A stretch of DNA of 64,000 nucleotides from Lachnospiraceae bacterium (GTDB taxonomy: Bacteria > Bacillota > Clostridia > Lachnospirales > Lachnospiraceae). Location: the NCBI GenBank assembly GCA_021199655.1, contig JAJQHQ010000052.1, positions 1 through 64,000 on the forward strand, given 5' to 3'. Below, piece by piece: positions 36,359 through 46,122 of the stretch. A model generated the notes under the pieces. The model had not been told where the DNA came from, did no database searches, and saw nothing but the letters and a program-made list of their open reading frames with translations. Position 1 is the stretch's first letter. Each line of letters opens with the position of its first letter. The translations under genes and the position numbers were made by a program.

Positions 36359-38080
36359 CTATTTTTCAAAACAGCTGCCCCCGATGAACTCCCGGATCAG
36401 AGAATTGTTCGGAATATCGTCGCCCGGGATTGGAAGAAAGTAATCCAGAAATTTCAGGAGACGTTTGGCTTCCTCATATTCCGGCTCGTCCGGACGTACG
36501 GAAAACAGCAGCGGCTCCGCATACTGCTTAAGAACAGCCAGCTCATAGATCAGCGTGGAGTTAAAAATGTAATCCGCCGATTCCTGATAAGGAAAGATAT
36601 ACTGTTCCTCCCCGCGCCGCACGGAAGGCCACATGGCGATTGTCCCGTGCGCATCCGTGCCGCGCATACGCGCGTCGCGCACCATGCGGCGGATCAGGCG
36701 GCCATCGGTCGTCGGGATCCGGTTGTGTTCATCTATATTCAGCTGCGTGAGCGCACTGATATAAATTTTGACCTTGTGATCCGAATCCAGACGATACGTC
36801 AGCCGGTCGTTCAGACAGTGAATCCCTTCAATAATAAGGATATCCTGCGGACCGAGTGTCCGCACATCACCCTTATACTCCCTCTTTCCGGTCTTAAAAT
36901 TGAAGGTTGGAAGCTCGACCTTCTCCCCGGCAAGAAGCGCCAGCATATCATTGTTCAGTTTTTCCGTATCAATCGCTTCCAGGCATTCAAAATTCGGCTT
37001 TCCATCCTCATCAAGCGGGGTATGTTCCCGTTCCACAAAATAATTGTCCGCTTCGATCGGATGCGGCTTCAGGCCATACACGGACAGCTGCGTCGAAAGA
37101 CGGTGCGAAAATGTTGTCTTACCGGAGGAAGACGGCCCTGCGATCAGTATGACCCGTTTTTCCGGCGACGCGGCAATTGAGGCTGCCATTTCCGCAATCT
37201 TTTTCTCGTGATATGCTTCCTGGATCATGATCAGGTCTTTCGTCCGGTGCTTCACAATATAGGTATTGAGAGCGCCCACCGTCGGGATTTCCAGCTTTTT
37301 CCCCCATTCAAGCGCATCCTTCTGTGTACGCCAGATCTTATTCTGCATTTCCGCTGCATCCGCCGAGACGCAGCCTGGTAAAGCTGTCGGCGTAAAATCT
37401 GTCAGCTTTCCCGGCTCCGCCTGCGAGGGGAAGCAAAGAAGGAATCCGTCCTCATAAAGCCGCAGATCAAAGCAGGTCAGGTAAGAAGCATCCGGCAGCA
37501 TATATCCGTAAAAATAATCCTCGAATGACTCCAGTTCGTAAATATTCACCTTCGAGGAGCGGCGGTAGCGGAACAACTCTTCCTTATCATACATCCGATA
37601 TTCGCGGAATCTGGCACAGGCTTCCCAGGTGGCAATCGTTTTTTTGCGGATCGGCGCCGCCTGGCGGACCAGCGTAAGCATATATTGCTTCACTTCCTCC
37701 AGAAAAGCTTCTGTCAGGGGAATCTGTCCTTCCATCGTACAGTAATAGCTTTCCCCCACCGAAAAATGAACACTGACTTTTTCTATATTGCTGTTCTCCC
37801 CCGCCACATGGTAAATACCTTTTAACATCAAAAGCACCAGGGAACGCCGGTATGTATCACAGCCTGCTTTATCTTTCAGCGTCACAAACCGGAGCCGGCA
37901 GCCCGGAGACGCCTTCTTATGCAGTTCACGCAGGCGCCCGTCGGCCTTGACCAGCGCGATCGGGCAGGAAAAATCTTTCTGATGCGCATCCGCAATCTCC
38001 CTGTAGGTGGTTCCGTCCGGATATATTTCCGGCAGTCCTTCGACATAAACGGTTACTTTTTTCTCATTTACACTGTCCAT
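36359..38080 (-). CDS. Nucleoside (uridine-like) kinase with N-terminal TGS and ThrRS-like domains
   Basis: The start at 38080 (MDSVNEKK) has AGAGG five bases upstream. The 573-residue protein starts with a TGS-like domain (VTVYVEGLPEIYPDGTTYRE) and a threonyl-tRNA-synthetase-like second domain. The C-terminal half is a P-loop kinase of the uridine kinase/phosphoribulokinase type: Walker A GPSSSGKTTFS near residue 300, then PIEADNYFVERE and LIIEGIHCLND. This fused form is frequent in Clostridia; the substrate is probably a nucleoside, not shown by sequence. It lies 51 bp after trmK on the same strand. Confidence 0.9.
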   Translation of the reverse strand: MDSVNEKKVTVYVEGLPEIYPDGTTYREIADAHQKDFSCPIALVKADGRLRELHKKASPGCRLRFVTLKDKAGCDTYRRSLVLLMLKGIYHVAGENSNIEKVSVHFSVGESYYCTMEGQIPLTEAFLEEVKQYMLTLVRQAAPIRKKTIATWEACARFREYRMYDKEELFRYRRSSKVNIYELESFEDYFYGYMLPDASYLTCFDLRLYEDGFLLCFPSQAEPGKLTDFTPTALPGCVSADAAEMQNKIWRTQKDALEWGKKLEIPTVGALNTYIVKHRTKDLIMIQEAYHEKKIAEMAASIAASPEKRVILIAGPSSSGKTTFSHRLSTQLSVYGLKPHPIEADNYFVEREHTPLDEDGKPNFECLEAIDTEKLNNDMLALLAGEKVELPTFNFKTGKREYKGDVRTLGPQDILIIEGIHCLNDRLTYRLDSDHKVKIYISALTQLNIDEHNRIPTTDGRLIRRMVRDARMRGTDAHGTIAMWPSVRRGEEQYIFPYQESADYIFNSTLIYELAVLKQYAEPLLFSVRPDEPEYEEAKRLLKFLDYFLPIPGDDIPNNSLIREFIGGSCFEK

Positions 38081-38131
38081 ATACGCCTCTCTTTCTGCCG
38101 CTGATGATTTTATCATAGCTGTTCAGTACCT

Positions 38132-38893
38132 TCACCCGGAATATAGCATCAGCGCCTCATCAATCAGGCGGATATACGAAAGGACTTCTGACATCCGTTC
38201 GCAGTATTGTCCTGCAGCATCCGACAAACGCCCCTTATTGTCTGATGCACCTCTGCCATTTTGTTCCAGTGATTTTAGAATCCGATCCTGCGCAGCCCTC
38301 TCATGTAAAAGGAACTGTTTGAGAACCGGGTGCCGCATTTTTAGCAGCTCCGGTCCAAAGTTAAGCTCTATCGTATCTGCGCAGCGGGAAGATGTTTCCA
38401 AATCGCAGACGCGTACCGCTTTCATCATCGGATAATATTTCCCATCTTCGAATACCATATCCTCCCGCACAATACGAAATCTGTTCTGTTCCAGATACAT
38501 GCGCACCGAAGGAACTTCCGATTGTGGCTGTAATATCAGCTCCGGTGTTTCCATATCGTGCGAAAACAGTATCTGCGCACCTTCACGGAGGATACGGACG
38601 GTCAGCGCCCCTCCCATTCCGGCAATCACCAGACTCTGCACCTCGCCCGGATGCAGCCCGGCAAGCCCGTCGGAAAGTCTGGTCTCAATATCCCTTTCAA
38701 GCGCGTGTTCCCGAATATGTTCTTTTGCGCGCGCAAGCGGACCCTGATTTACATCCATCGCGATCGCGCGGGGAATGATTCGGTTTTCCACAAGATAAAT
38801 CGGTATGTACGCATGGTCTGTCCCGATGTCCGCGAGAATGGAACCGGGCGTCACCATGTCAGAGACCGCAAGCAGTCTTTTTGATAATTTCAT
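38132..38893 (-). CDS. trmK: tRNA (adenine-22 N1)-methyltransferase TrmK
   Basis: The protein has 253 residues. The family N terminus LSKRLLAVSDMV is followed by the SAM loop LADIGTDHAYIPI, AMDVNQGPLARAKEHI and the characteristic VIAGMGGALTVRIL, then LILQPQSEVPSVR. TrmK makes m1A22 in bacterial tRNAs using SAM. Its place directly after rpoD on the same strand is conserved in Firmicutes. Here a 132-bp R1 repeat lies between the two genes, and a fragment of R1 overlaps the region just after the trmK stop. Confidence 0.93.
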   Translation of the reverse strand: MKLSKRLLAVSDMVTPGSILADIGTDHAYIPIYLVENRIIPRAIAMDVNQGPLARAKEHIREHALERDIETRLSDGLAGLHPGEVQSLVIAGMGGALTVRILREGAQILFSHDMETPELILQPQSEVPSVRMYLEQNRFRIVREDMVFEDGKYYPMMKAVRVCDLETSSRCADTIELNFGPELLKMRHPVLKQFLLHERAAQDRILKSLEQNGRGASDNKGRLSDAAGQYCERMSEVLSYIRLIDEALMLYSG

Positions 38894-38921
38894 AATCTTT
38901 CGTCCTGTATAGTATTCAGTC

Positions 38922-39053
38922 GTAACTGTTCAGTACCTTCACAGTTACGAGCACAAATCCATGCAAAATTCGCTTTCAGCGAATGGATTTGTGCTTTGCA
39001 TCATTTTCATACGTACCTCGCAGCCAGTGCGAGGTACTGTCCTGAATAATTAC
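38922..39053. repeat. R1 palindromic repeat, full copy between rpoD and trmK
   Basis: It begins GTAACTGTTCAGTACCTTC and ends CCTGAATAATTAC. The central hairpin pairs GCACAAATCCAT with ATGGATTTGTGC, different in sequence from other copies but in the same place. It starts three bases after the rpoD stop codon, like the copies after other genes. Confidence 0.85.
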
Positions 39054-39055
39054 AT

Positions 39056-40030
39056 TCAATCCAGATAATCCCTCAGTTTCCGGCTTCTGCTCGGGTGGCG
39101 CAGTTTGCGCAGGGCTTTCGCCTCAATCTGCCGGATACGCTCTCTCGTCACACAAAATTCCTGCCCGACCTCCTCCAGAGTCCGCGCCCGGCCATCATCC
39201 AGTCCAAACCGCAGACGCAGCACTTTCTGTTCCCGTTCGGTAAGTGTAGAAAGCACTTCCACCAGCTGCTCTCTTAGCACGGTAAATGTCGCTGCGTCAG
39301 CCGGTATCAGAGCACGGTCGTCACTGATAAAATCTCCAAGATGCGAGTCGTCTTCTTCCCCTATCGGAGTTTCCAGCGATACCGGATCCTGCGAAATCTT
39401 CAGAATCTCCGCGACCCGTTCCGGTTCCATCTTAAGTTCGTCGGCAATCTCTTCTTCTGTCGGTTCCCGGCCAAGCTCCTGCAGCATCCTGCGCGAAGTG
39501 CGAAGGACGCGGTTCATCGTCTCCACCATATGCACCGGAATCCGGATCGTGCGGGACTGATCCGCGATTGCCCGCGTGATTGCCTGACGGATCCACCAGG
39601 TCGCGTAGGTGCTGAATTTATAGCCTTTCCGATAGTCAAACTTGTCCACTGCTTTCATCAGACCGAGATTGCCCTCCTGCACCAGATCCAGAAGCTGCAT
39701 CCCGCGTCCGCTGTAACGTTTGGCAATGCTGACTACCAGCCTCAGATTGGACTCGGCGAGCCGTAACTTGGCCGTCTCGTCGCCCTCACTCATTTTCTTT
39801 GCAAGGACCAGCTCTTCTTCGGCGCTCAAAAGGCTAAACCGCCCAATCTCTTTCAAATACATGCGCACCGGATCGTCCAGAGAAAAGCCCTCTGTATCCA
39901 GATCCTCCGAAGAAATACCTTCCGCATCCGGAATTTCCGGAAAGATGCCGTCTATTTCAAAATTCTCCGCCTGTTCCTGCATCTGCAGCATTTTTGTGCT
40001 GTCCTGACTGTCCCTGCTTAGCGCACCCAT
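39056..40030 (-). CDS. rpoD: Primary RNA polymerase sigma factor, short form
   Basis: The start at 40030 ([11 protein letters not shown]) has AGGA six bases upstream; a GTG at 40069 is possible. The 324-residue protein has regions 1.2 to 4.2: [21 protein letters not shown], the melting region [19 protein letters not shown], and the -35 reader [21 protein letters not shown]. Region 1.1 is absent, and the 115 bp to dnaG leaves no room for it. The dnaG-rpoD-trmK order is typical of Firmicutes and marks this as the housekeeping factor. It should recognise TTGACA/TATAAT promoters such as those proposed here. Confidence 0.95.
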   Translation of the reverse strand: MGALSRDSQDSTKMLQMQEQAENFEIDGIFPEIPDAEGISSEDLDTEGFSLDDPVRMYLKEIGRFSLLSAEEELVLAKKMSEGDETAKLRLAESNLRLVVSIAKRYSGRGMQLLDLVQEGNLGLMKAVDKFDYRKGYKFSTYATWWIRQAITRAIADQSRTIRIPVHMVETMNRVLRTSRRMLQELGREPTEEEIADELKMEPERVAEILKISQDPVSLETPIGEEDDSHLGDFISDDRALIPADAATFTVLREQLVEVLSTLTEREQKVLRLRFGLDDGRARTLEEVGQEFCVTRERIRQIEAKALRKLRHPSRSRKLRDYLD

Positions 40031-40183
40031 CTGTTTTCCTGCCTGTTCTGTCTGGTAATTGCAAGTCACACCCTGATCACATTTATGCTGTCTCAGCCTC
40101 TTCAGATGCGGCCTGCGGCAGGCAGCACCGCTATTATAACTGCCTCCCCGGCGAGGGGCGATGCTGCGTCTCCTGCTTTGTTA

Positions 40184-41968
40184 TTATTTATCTTTCCCCG
40201 CCGACAGAGAAATATGCAGCCCGGAAAGCCTCTCCAGACGCTTTTTCGCCTGGATCAGATCCTGCAGTCCCTTCAGATCCGTCGGATCCAGTCTCGCGCT
40301 CTGCTGCTCAACGGCATAGGTCATCACCTTGCGGATGGTATCAGCGATTGCCTTTTCCTGTTCTTTTTCCGTAGCTACCGGGACTTCCGTATTAAATATC
40401 TGCGCGACCGTCCTCTGCTGATCCGGCTCCGTAAAATGATTCACGATACGCGCCGGGTTCCGTTCATTTTTTGACAGCTGATCATAAAGCATTGAAGCCA
40501 CCTCACTGTACAGCCCGTCCGTAAAATCCTCCGGGCGGATGTATGCGGATACAGTAGGATAGAGCTCCGGATATTCGGTCAGCCAGGTCAGGATCAGCCT
40601 CTGAGAACGCAGAATGCCGTCGTCCTTCTCCGCATGGTTTTCGTTTTCGAGCCGGCGCGGAGCCATACGCACCGGCGCGCCCTGCATCAGAACATTCAGC
40701 ACCATTTTCCGCATGCCTTCATATGAGGTCTGATAGCGTGAAACGACCGCTTCAATATAATTCTCCCGCTCAATCTCCAGCTCCAGCCCGGCAATCTTCC
40801 CGGCCACAGCCTGAAAAAAGCGGGTCTTGCCGTCCGGATCCTTCATATCATAGGATTTTTCCATCACGGAAAGTTCAAACAGAAAACTGTTTTCCGCCTG
40901 CTCGATCCGTTCCCGGAACGCGTCCGTCCCCAGCGCTTTGATAAATTCATCAGGATCCTTATATGGCTCCATATGAAGCACACGTGTGGAAACGCCCGCC
41001 TCTTTTAAAAGCGGAATCGCCCGCAGCGCGGCCCGGATACCTGCTTCGTCGCTGTCGTAGGTCAGGATCACCTCATCCGTGTACCGTTTCAGGATCGTGG
41101 CGTGACGGCTCGTCAGCGCCGTTCCGAGTGAGGCCACCGCGTTTGTAAAGCCGGCCTGATGCATGGAGATCACATCCATATAGCCTTCACAGACAAGCAT
41201 CGCTTTTTCCTTTGAAGAGCGTGCGAAATTCAGTCCGTAAAGGTTGCGGCTCTTATCAAAGATCACCGTTTCCGGTGAATTCAGATATTTAGGCTTGCCG
41301 TCCCCCATCACACGTCCGCCAAATCCGATCACTCTGTGGTTCACATCCATGATCGGAAACATGACGCGGTTCCAGAATTTATCATACATGCCCTGCCGCT
41401 CGTTCACCTGCATCAGTCCGGAGTCCTTCAGCAGCTGATCGGAAACATTCTGCTTTTTCAGATAACGGTACAGTGCCGTCCCGTCCTGCCCCGCGTACCC
41501 CAGACCAAAATGCTTCATCGTCTCATCAGATAACGCACGGTTCTTCAGGTATTCCATGCCGCGCTGTCCCTGTGCGCTTCGAAGCTGATAATAGTAAAAC
41601 TTCGCGGCAATCTTATTGATTTCCAGCACACTGCTTCGTAAGTCCCGTGCTTTTCTGGCTTCCTCATTATACTCTTCCTCAGGCAGGGTCATCCCCACCC
41701 GTTCCGCCAGATACCGCACCGCTTCCGGAAAGGTATAATTCTCGTACTCCATGATAAAATTGAAAACACCGCCGCCTGCTCCGCAGCCAAAGCAGTAATA
41801 CATCTGCTTGGACGGACTGACGGAAAAAGACGGAGATTTTTCATTATGAAAAGGACAGAGCCCGAAATAATTGCTCCCCCTGCGCTGCAGCTTCACATAG
41901 CCGGAAACCACGCTCACAATATCATTCCGCTGTCGGACTTCCTCAATCACATCATCCGAGTAGTACAT
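40184..41968 (-). CDS. dnaG: DNA primase DnaG
   Basis: The ATG at 41968 (MYYSDDVIEEV) has AAGGAG six bases upstream. The 594-residue protein has the CHC2 zinc finger (CPFHNEKSPSFSVSP...CFGCG) at about 40-64. The TOPRIM core follows with VCEGYMDVISMHQAG and LTYDSDEAGIRAA, and there is a helical C-terminal DnaB-binding region. It makes RNA primers at the fork. It precedes rpoD by 153 bp and follows dgt closely. Confidence 0.97.
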   Translation of the reverse strand: MYYSDDVIEEVRQRNDIVSVVSGYVKLQRRGSNYFGLCPFHNEKSPSFSVSPSKQMYYCFGCGAGGGVFNFIMEYENYTFPEAVRYLAERVGMTLPEEEYNEEARKARDLRSSVLEINKIAAKFYYYQLRSAQGQRGMEYLKNRALSDETMKHFGLGYAGQDGTALYRYLKKQNVSDQLLKDSGLMQVNERQGMYDKFWNRVMFPIMDVNHRVIGFGGRVMGDGKPKYLNSPETVIFDKSRNLYGLNFARSSKEKAMLVCEGYMDVISMHQAGFTNAVASLGTALTSRHATILKRYTDEVILTYDSDEAGIRAALRAIPLLKEAGVSTRVLHMEPYKDPDEFIKALGTDAFRERIEQAENSFLFELSVMEKSYDMKDPDGKTRFFQAVAGKIAGLELEIERENYIEAVVSRYQTSYEGMRKMVLNVLMQGAPVRMAPRRLENENHAEKDDGILRSQRLILTWLTEYPELYPTVSAYIRPEDFTDGLYSEVASMLYDQLSKNERNPARIVNHFTEPDQQRTVAQIFNTEVPVATEKEQEKAIADTIRKVMTYAVEQQSARLDPTDLKGLQDLIQAKKRLERLSGLHISLSAGKDK

Positions 41969-42029
41969 TTTGCTCTCCTTTTTGTAAATATCCCGTATTA
42001 CAATACTTTCACAGCTGCAATTCCCCGGC

Positions 42030-43037
42030 TTATGCCTGCCAGGACTGCGGCACAAAAAGCTCCGTATATTTCCGGATCGAGTACAGATCCGTCATCCCGG
42101 CAATATAATCGCAGACCACCTTTTCCCGCGGTTCGCCGCGCTTTGTCATCAGATTCTGGTATTCCTCCGGCATCTGCTCCGGAAATTCATTGTAATAACG
42201 GTAAAGTTCCTGAATCATACGGATTGCCTTGCCTTCTTCGCTTTTTGCCTCCGGATTCAGGTAAACTCTCCGGAACATGAATGCGCGAAGGTCCTGCATG
42301 GCCGTCTCCATCGTCTCAGACATCGCGATATGATCCTGCCCCTCGCTGTTCTCCACCACATCGTGGATCAGTGCGTTCAGACGTTTCCGCGTCGTATCGC
42401 CGATGATCCGGCGGCTCTCTTCCGGAATATCCGTCTCTTTGAGGATTCCCGCCCTCTCCGCATCATCTATGTCATGATTTATGTACGCGATCTTATCGCA
42501 GTACCGGACCACCTGCCCTTCCAGTGTGGAAGGATGTCCGGCTGTGCGGTGATTGCGAATGCCGTCCCGCACTTCCCAGGTCAGGTTCAGCCCTTCCCCC
42601 GTCTTTTCCAGCAGTTCCACTACACGGACGCTCTGCTCATAATGCGCAAAGCCATACGGACATACCTCGTCCAGGGCCCTCTCCCCGGAATGTCCGAACG
42701 GCGTATGCCCCAGATCATGGCCAAGCGCGATCGCGTCCACCAGGTCTTCATTCAGCCGCAGCGCCCGCGCAATCGTGCGCGACAGCTGTGAGACCTCCAG
42801 CGTATGCGTCATGCGCGTGCGGTAATGATCGCCCTCCGGGATCAGAAACACCTGTGTCTTCTGTTTCAGCCGCCGGAATGCCTTGCTGTGGATGATCCGG
42901 TCCCGGTCCCTCTGGTAAACCGTGCGGATGTCGCACTGCGGCTCGTCCACGTCCCGCCCTCTGCTCTCCCGGCTGTAAGACGCATACGGACTGAATATCT
43001 GATATTCCAGTTCTTCTGTTTTTTCACGTATCGTCAT
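42030..43037 (-). CDS. dgt: dGTP triphosphohydrolase-like HD protein
   Basis: The start at 43037 (MTIREK) has GGGGTG six bases upstream. The 335-residue HD-domain protein has the metal ligands in RMTHTLEVSQLSRTIARAL, LGHDLGHTPFGHSGE and later YINHDIDDA. It starts with the family pattern DRDRIIHSKAFRRLKQKTQVF. Relatives release triphosphate from dNTPs; strict dGTP preference cannot be read from sequence. It lies 61 bp upstream of dnaG, likely in the same transcript. Confidence 0.92.
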   Translation of the reverse strand: MTIREKTEELEYQIFSPYASYSRESRGRDVDEPQCDIRTVYQRDRDRIIHSKAFRRLKQKTQVFLIPEGDHYRTRMTHTLEVSQLSRTIARALRLNEDLVDAIALGHDLGHTPFGHSGERALDEVCPYGFAHYEQSVRVVELLEKTGEGLNLTWEVRDGIRNHRTAGHPSTLEGQVVRYCDKIAYINHDIDDAERAGILKETDIPEESRRIIGDTTRKRLNALIHDVVENSEGQDHIAMSETMETAMQDLRAFMFRRVYLNPEAKSEEGKAIRMIQELYRYYNEFPEQMPEEYQNLMTKRGEPREKVVCDYIAGMTDLYSIRKYTELFVPQSWQA

Positions 43038-43079
43038 TTGTCTCACCCCTTTGTATCATTATATGGTTCAAGCAATCCA

Positions 43080-43345
43080 AAAATATGATACTACGGATTG
43101 CTACGTGCTTCGCACTCCCGCATCTCCGCTATCGCTCCGGTCGGTGCTAAACGCGTGCCACTGGCACGCAGCACCCTACCAATATTCGGAATTCGCTCAT
43201 TTGAGCAGCGCTTTTTGCTGCGATGCTTCCCGAACTACTAAGGTTCGGGAAGATTCTACCATCATATTGTCCAAAATGGCTACTTCCTCATATTGTTGCG
43301 GTCCTCAAGGTCATGAATAGGAACGCCAGCGTTCCATTCCTGACC
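43080..43345. repeat. R2 repeat copy 2 and a chain of hairpins between comEC and dgt
   Basis: The R2 copy at 43105-43180 matches 23205-23274 in reverse, including GCGTGCCA-TGGCACGC. It is followed by GCAGC-GCTTTTT-GCTGC, TTCCCGAAC with GTTCGGGAA, and GGTCA-GAAT-GGAACGC with GCGTTCC-ATTC-TGACC. The whole 400-bp gap (43038-43437) carries no gene; its remainder (43346-43437) is AT-rich. Confidence 0.75.
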
Positions 43346-43437
43346 TTTAGTCCCTTGTATCATTATATGCCAAAGTACGTGAATATTTCCATATATTTTC
43401 ACATTTTTTTCTAAAAGTTCAGAACAGCATCGAAGCA

Positions 43438-46029
43438 TCAATACTCAACCATCTCTTTGTACCCTGCAATCCGATACCCGCTGCCGTTGCTCCGCACGAT
43501 CAGCGCTCCGCAGTCCATCGTCGTATACAGTGTAATATCTGCCGCGCGCAGCCTCTCCACGGCAGCAGCCGCCGGATGTCCGTAAGAATTATCCTTCCCG
43601 CAGGAAATAATTCCAAAAGACGGGGCCGCAGCCGCGAGAAATTCCTCAGAGGACGCACCCTTGGAGCCGTGATGACCCACCTTCAGCACGTCGCAGCTAA
43701 GATCAGCTCCGGATGCCGCCAGCGCCGTTTCAGAGTCCCCCTCCAGATCGCCGGTATAAAGCATACGAAAAGAGCCGTATTGAAGCAGGAGCACCATGGA
43801 ATCCTCATTTTTATCCCCGGAAAGTGCATACGAAGATGGCGCCAGACAGGTAAGTGACCATCCGATGCCGTGGGAGCTCACAGCAGCCGTTGTAACTGTC
43901 CCGGCGATTGTATCCGTTCCGGCGATCATATCTGTTCCGTCAGCCGTATCCGCTTCGGCAGCCATATCCGCTTCGGCAGCCATAGTCCCGATCGAGCTTC
44001 CCGCCTCCATACGCAGCACCCTGATTCCGACTTTCCCGGCAGCCGTGATCAGTTCCGCAAAATCCGTCTCATCGGCTGTCGGCGGCAGGATAATGTTCCT
44101 GACGGCGATCCCATGCGCATTCGTACCGGCATAACCCGGCAGATAATCTTCAAGATACTCCTGTATCCCGCTGATGTGGTCGCTGTCCGCATGAGAAAGG
44201 AACACATAATCCAGTCTGCTGATTCCGTAATATTTGACAGTCTGGCTGATGCGGTATTCCCAGAGTCCGCTCACCGAGCTGCTTCCACCGTCAATCAGGC
44301 AGTTGGTGCCATCCGGCAGCATGACCAGCGCACCGTCTCCCTGTCCGACATCCATGCTGACCGCAATAAGTCCGCCGCGCGGGCGGAAGGCCATAAGGCA
44401 GATGCCAAACGCAATTGCGGACAGCCAGATCCAGTGTGCATTTTTACCCGGCTTTCCGGTCTGCCGGCCGCACATGCCCCTGCCCGGCTTTTCCCGGTCT
44501 CTCTGCCTCCCGTACATAGAACCATCTGTCTTCTTTCGGGGCAGTTTTTCTACTGTTCTCCTCTTTCCTGTCATCATCGCAGCCAAAACAAGCAGCACGT
44601 AATACGCCGCAATCTTCCAAATGGCCGGGCAGCCCGCGATCCAGACGGCGCATGGCAGCTGCCTCTCCAACGTACACAGCCCTTCAAACAGTCCGAGTAG
44701 ATAGTAGACCGGCGCGGCAAGAAATGTCCCGAACGATACGCTAAACAGCCCCGCCAGACAGGATACCAGACCGGACGCCATCAGAGCGGACATCAGCGGG
44801 ATCACGGCAAGATTCACGAGAATGCTCCACGGCGCAGTCTGATAAAAAAACCAGAGTGTGATCGGCAGTGTTCCGATCCAGACGCCCGCACCGCCGCAGA
44901 GAGCGTCCCAGCCGCGCGCCGCAGCATCCGCCAGAAGCAAAGCTTTTTTTAAATGGCGGCTCCGTTCTCCGCTCTGCTTTGCCTTTGTCCGGCAGGTCTC
45001 AGGGGGTGTCTCCTCCTGAATGCTCTGCTTCCGAAGCGCCATTTTCCGGCGGAACGGATTCGCTGCCGTCAGGCGCGGCACCAGCAGGGCAATAGACAGG
45101 ATCGCGCCAAAGGACAGTAAAAAGGAAGATTGTGCCGCAGCCCGGCCGTTACCGGCAAGAATCACCGCCGCTGCAACAGCCGCTGCCGTCAGCATATCGT
45201 ATTTACGCCCTGCGATCTGTGAGCCAAGCCAGATCACAAACATAAGACACGCGCGCACAGAGGATATTCCAAATCCGGACATCATGGCATACAGGATCAC
45301 TACAGCGGCAGCCGGAGGCGCCGCGGCAAAAAAAGGTAGCCGCATACGGCGCAGAAGACTGTAAATACACATGCCGATCATGCTGATGTGCAGGCCGCTG
45401 ATGGAAATGATATGAGCGATGCCGCCTTCCTGATACAGCTGCTTCCATTCCTGCTCCATGAAGCTTTTTTCTCCGAGGCTGATGGCGGACACCGTGCGCG
45501 CCGCCTTCTCCTTCAGGATCTGCAGATAGGAATACCGCAGCGCACGCCGGAAGCGGGCCAGCATCCTTTTGAGACTCCGTGTTCCCTGCCGGATGCTCAT
45601 CACGTCAGGACTTGTGATCCGCCCCACCGTATTTTGCGCAAAGTAATAACCCATAGAATCAAACTGTCCCGGATTCCCTGCCTCTTCAAACGAACGGTAA
45701 GTACCTGTCACACGAATGCGGTCGCCCGGAAGATATTCTTCTATATTGATTGTCATAATAAGCTTTAAGTCGGATGATAATGAACCGATTGGTTTCTCAT
45801 TTGTATAAAGAATAATAGAATTGACAGAAAGGCGTATGCCTTCAGATACTGCATTGATTTCCGTCACGGTACCTTCAAAGGTCAGCGTACCGTCTGTGCC
45901 GGCCGTCTCGGCCAGTGTCTCCTGCACCGCTTCCAGCGCACGGTCTCGTTCCGCGCCGCGCGCAGTTCCGATCAGGGACAGGAGCATCGCGGCCGCCAGG
46001 CACAGAAAAGCCAGCGGTCGTTTTCTCAT
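43438..46029 (-). CDS. comEC: DNA uptake channel protein ComEC/Rec2
   Basis: The protein has 863 residues; GAGG lies seven bases before the ATG. It has an N-terminal soluble OB-like region (about 50-130), a multi-helix Competence domain (about 170-500, starting RYSYLQILKEKAARTVSAISLGE) and a C-terminal metallo-beta-lactamase domain with DVGQGDG, LSHADSDHISGI and GHHGSKG. ComEC is thought to carry single-stranded DNA across the membrane during transformation. Two odd stretches exist: a basic linker of about 50 residues (near 485-535) and a simple Ala/Asp/Thr repeat encoded by 18-bp units near 43945-43985. It ends the comEA-regulator-kinase-GerMN-comEC run. Confidence 0.95.
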   Translation of the reverse strand: MRKRPLAFLCLAAAMLLSLIGTARGAERDRALEAVQETLAETAGTDGTLTFEGTVTEINAVSEGIRLSVNSIILYTNEKPIGSLSSDLKLIMTINIEEYLPGDRIRVTGTYRSFEEAGNPGQFDSMGYYFAQNTVGRITSPDVMSIRQGTRSLKRMLARFRRALRYSYLQILKEKAARTVSAISLGEKSFMEQEWKQLYQEGGIAHIISISGLHISMIGMCIYSLLRRMRLPFFAAAPPAAAVVILYAMMSGFGISSVRACLMFVIWLGSQIAGRKYDMLTAAAVAAAVILAGNGRAAAQSSFLLSFGAILSIALLVPRLTAANPFRRKMALRKQSIQEETPPETCRTKAKQSGERSRHLKKALLLADAAARGWDALCGGAGVWIGTLPITLWFFYQTAPWSILVNLAVIPLMSALMASGLVSCLAGLFSVSFGTFLAAPVYYLLGLFEGLCTLERQLPCAVWIAGCPAIWKIAAYYVLLVLAAMMTGKRRTVEKLPRKKTDGSMYGRQRDREKPGRGMCGRQTGKPGKNAHWIWLSAIAFGICLMAFRPRGGLIAVSMDVGQGDGALVMLPDGTNCLIDGGSSSVSGLWEYRISQTVKYYGISRLDYVFLSHADSDHISGIQEYLEDYLPGYAGTNAHGIAVRNIILPPTADETDFAELITAAGKVGIRVLRMEAGSSIGTMAAEADMAAEADTADGTDMIAGTDTIAGTVTTAAVSSHGIGWSLTCLAPSSYALSGDKNEDSMVLLLQYGSFRMLYTGDLEGDSETALAASGADLSCDVLKVGHHGSKGASSEEFLAAAAPSFGIISCGKDNSYGHPAAAAVERLRAADITLYTTMDCGALIVRSNGSGYRIAGYKEMVEY

Positions 46030-46049
46030 CGCACCACCTCACAATTTTC

Positions 46050-46099
46050 GTAACTGTTCAGTACCTTCACAGGTGCGAGGTACTGTCCTGAATAATTAC
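46050..46099. repeat. R1 palindromic repeat, internally deleted copy before comEC
   Basis: GTAACTGTTCAGTACCTTCACA is joined directly to GTGCGAGGTACTG and AATAATTAC (first part 46050-46071). The central hairpin is missing. It lies between the GerMN gene and comEC. Confidence 0.75.
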
Positions 46100-46122
46100 C
46101 AGTTTTCAAAATAATAAGGATA

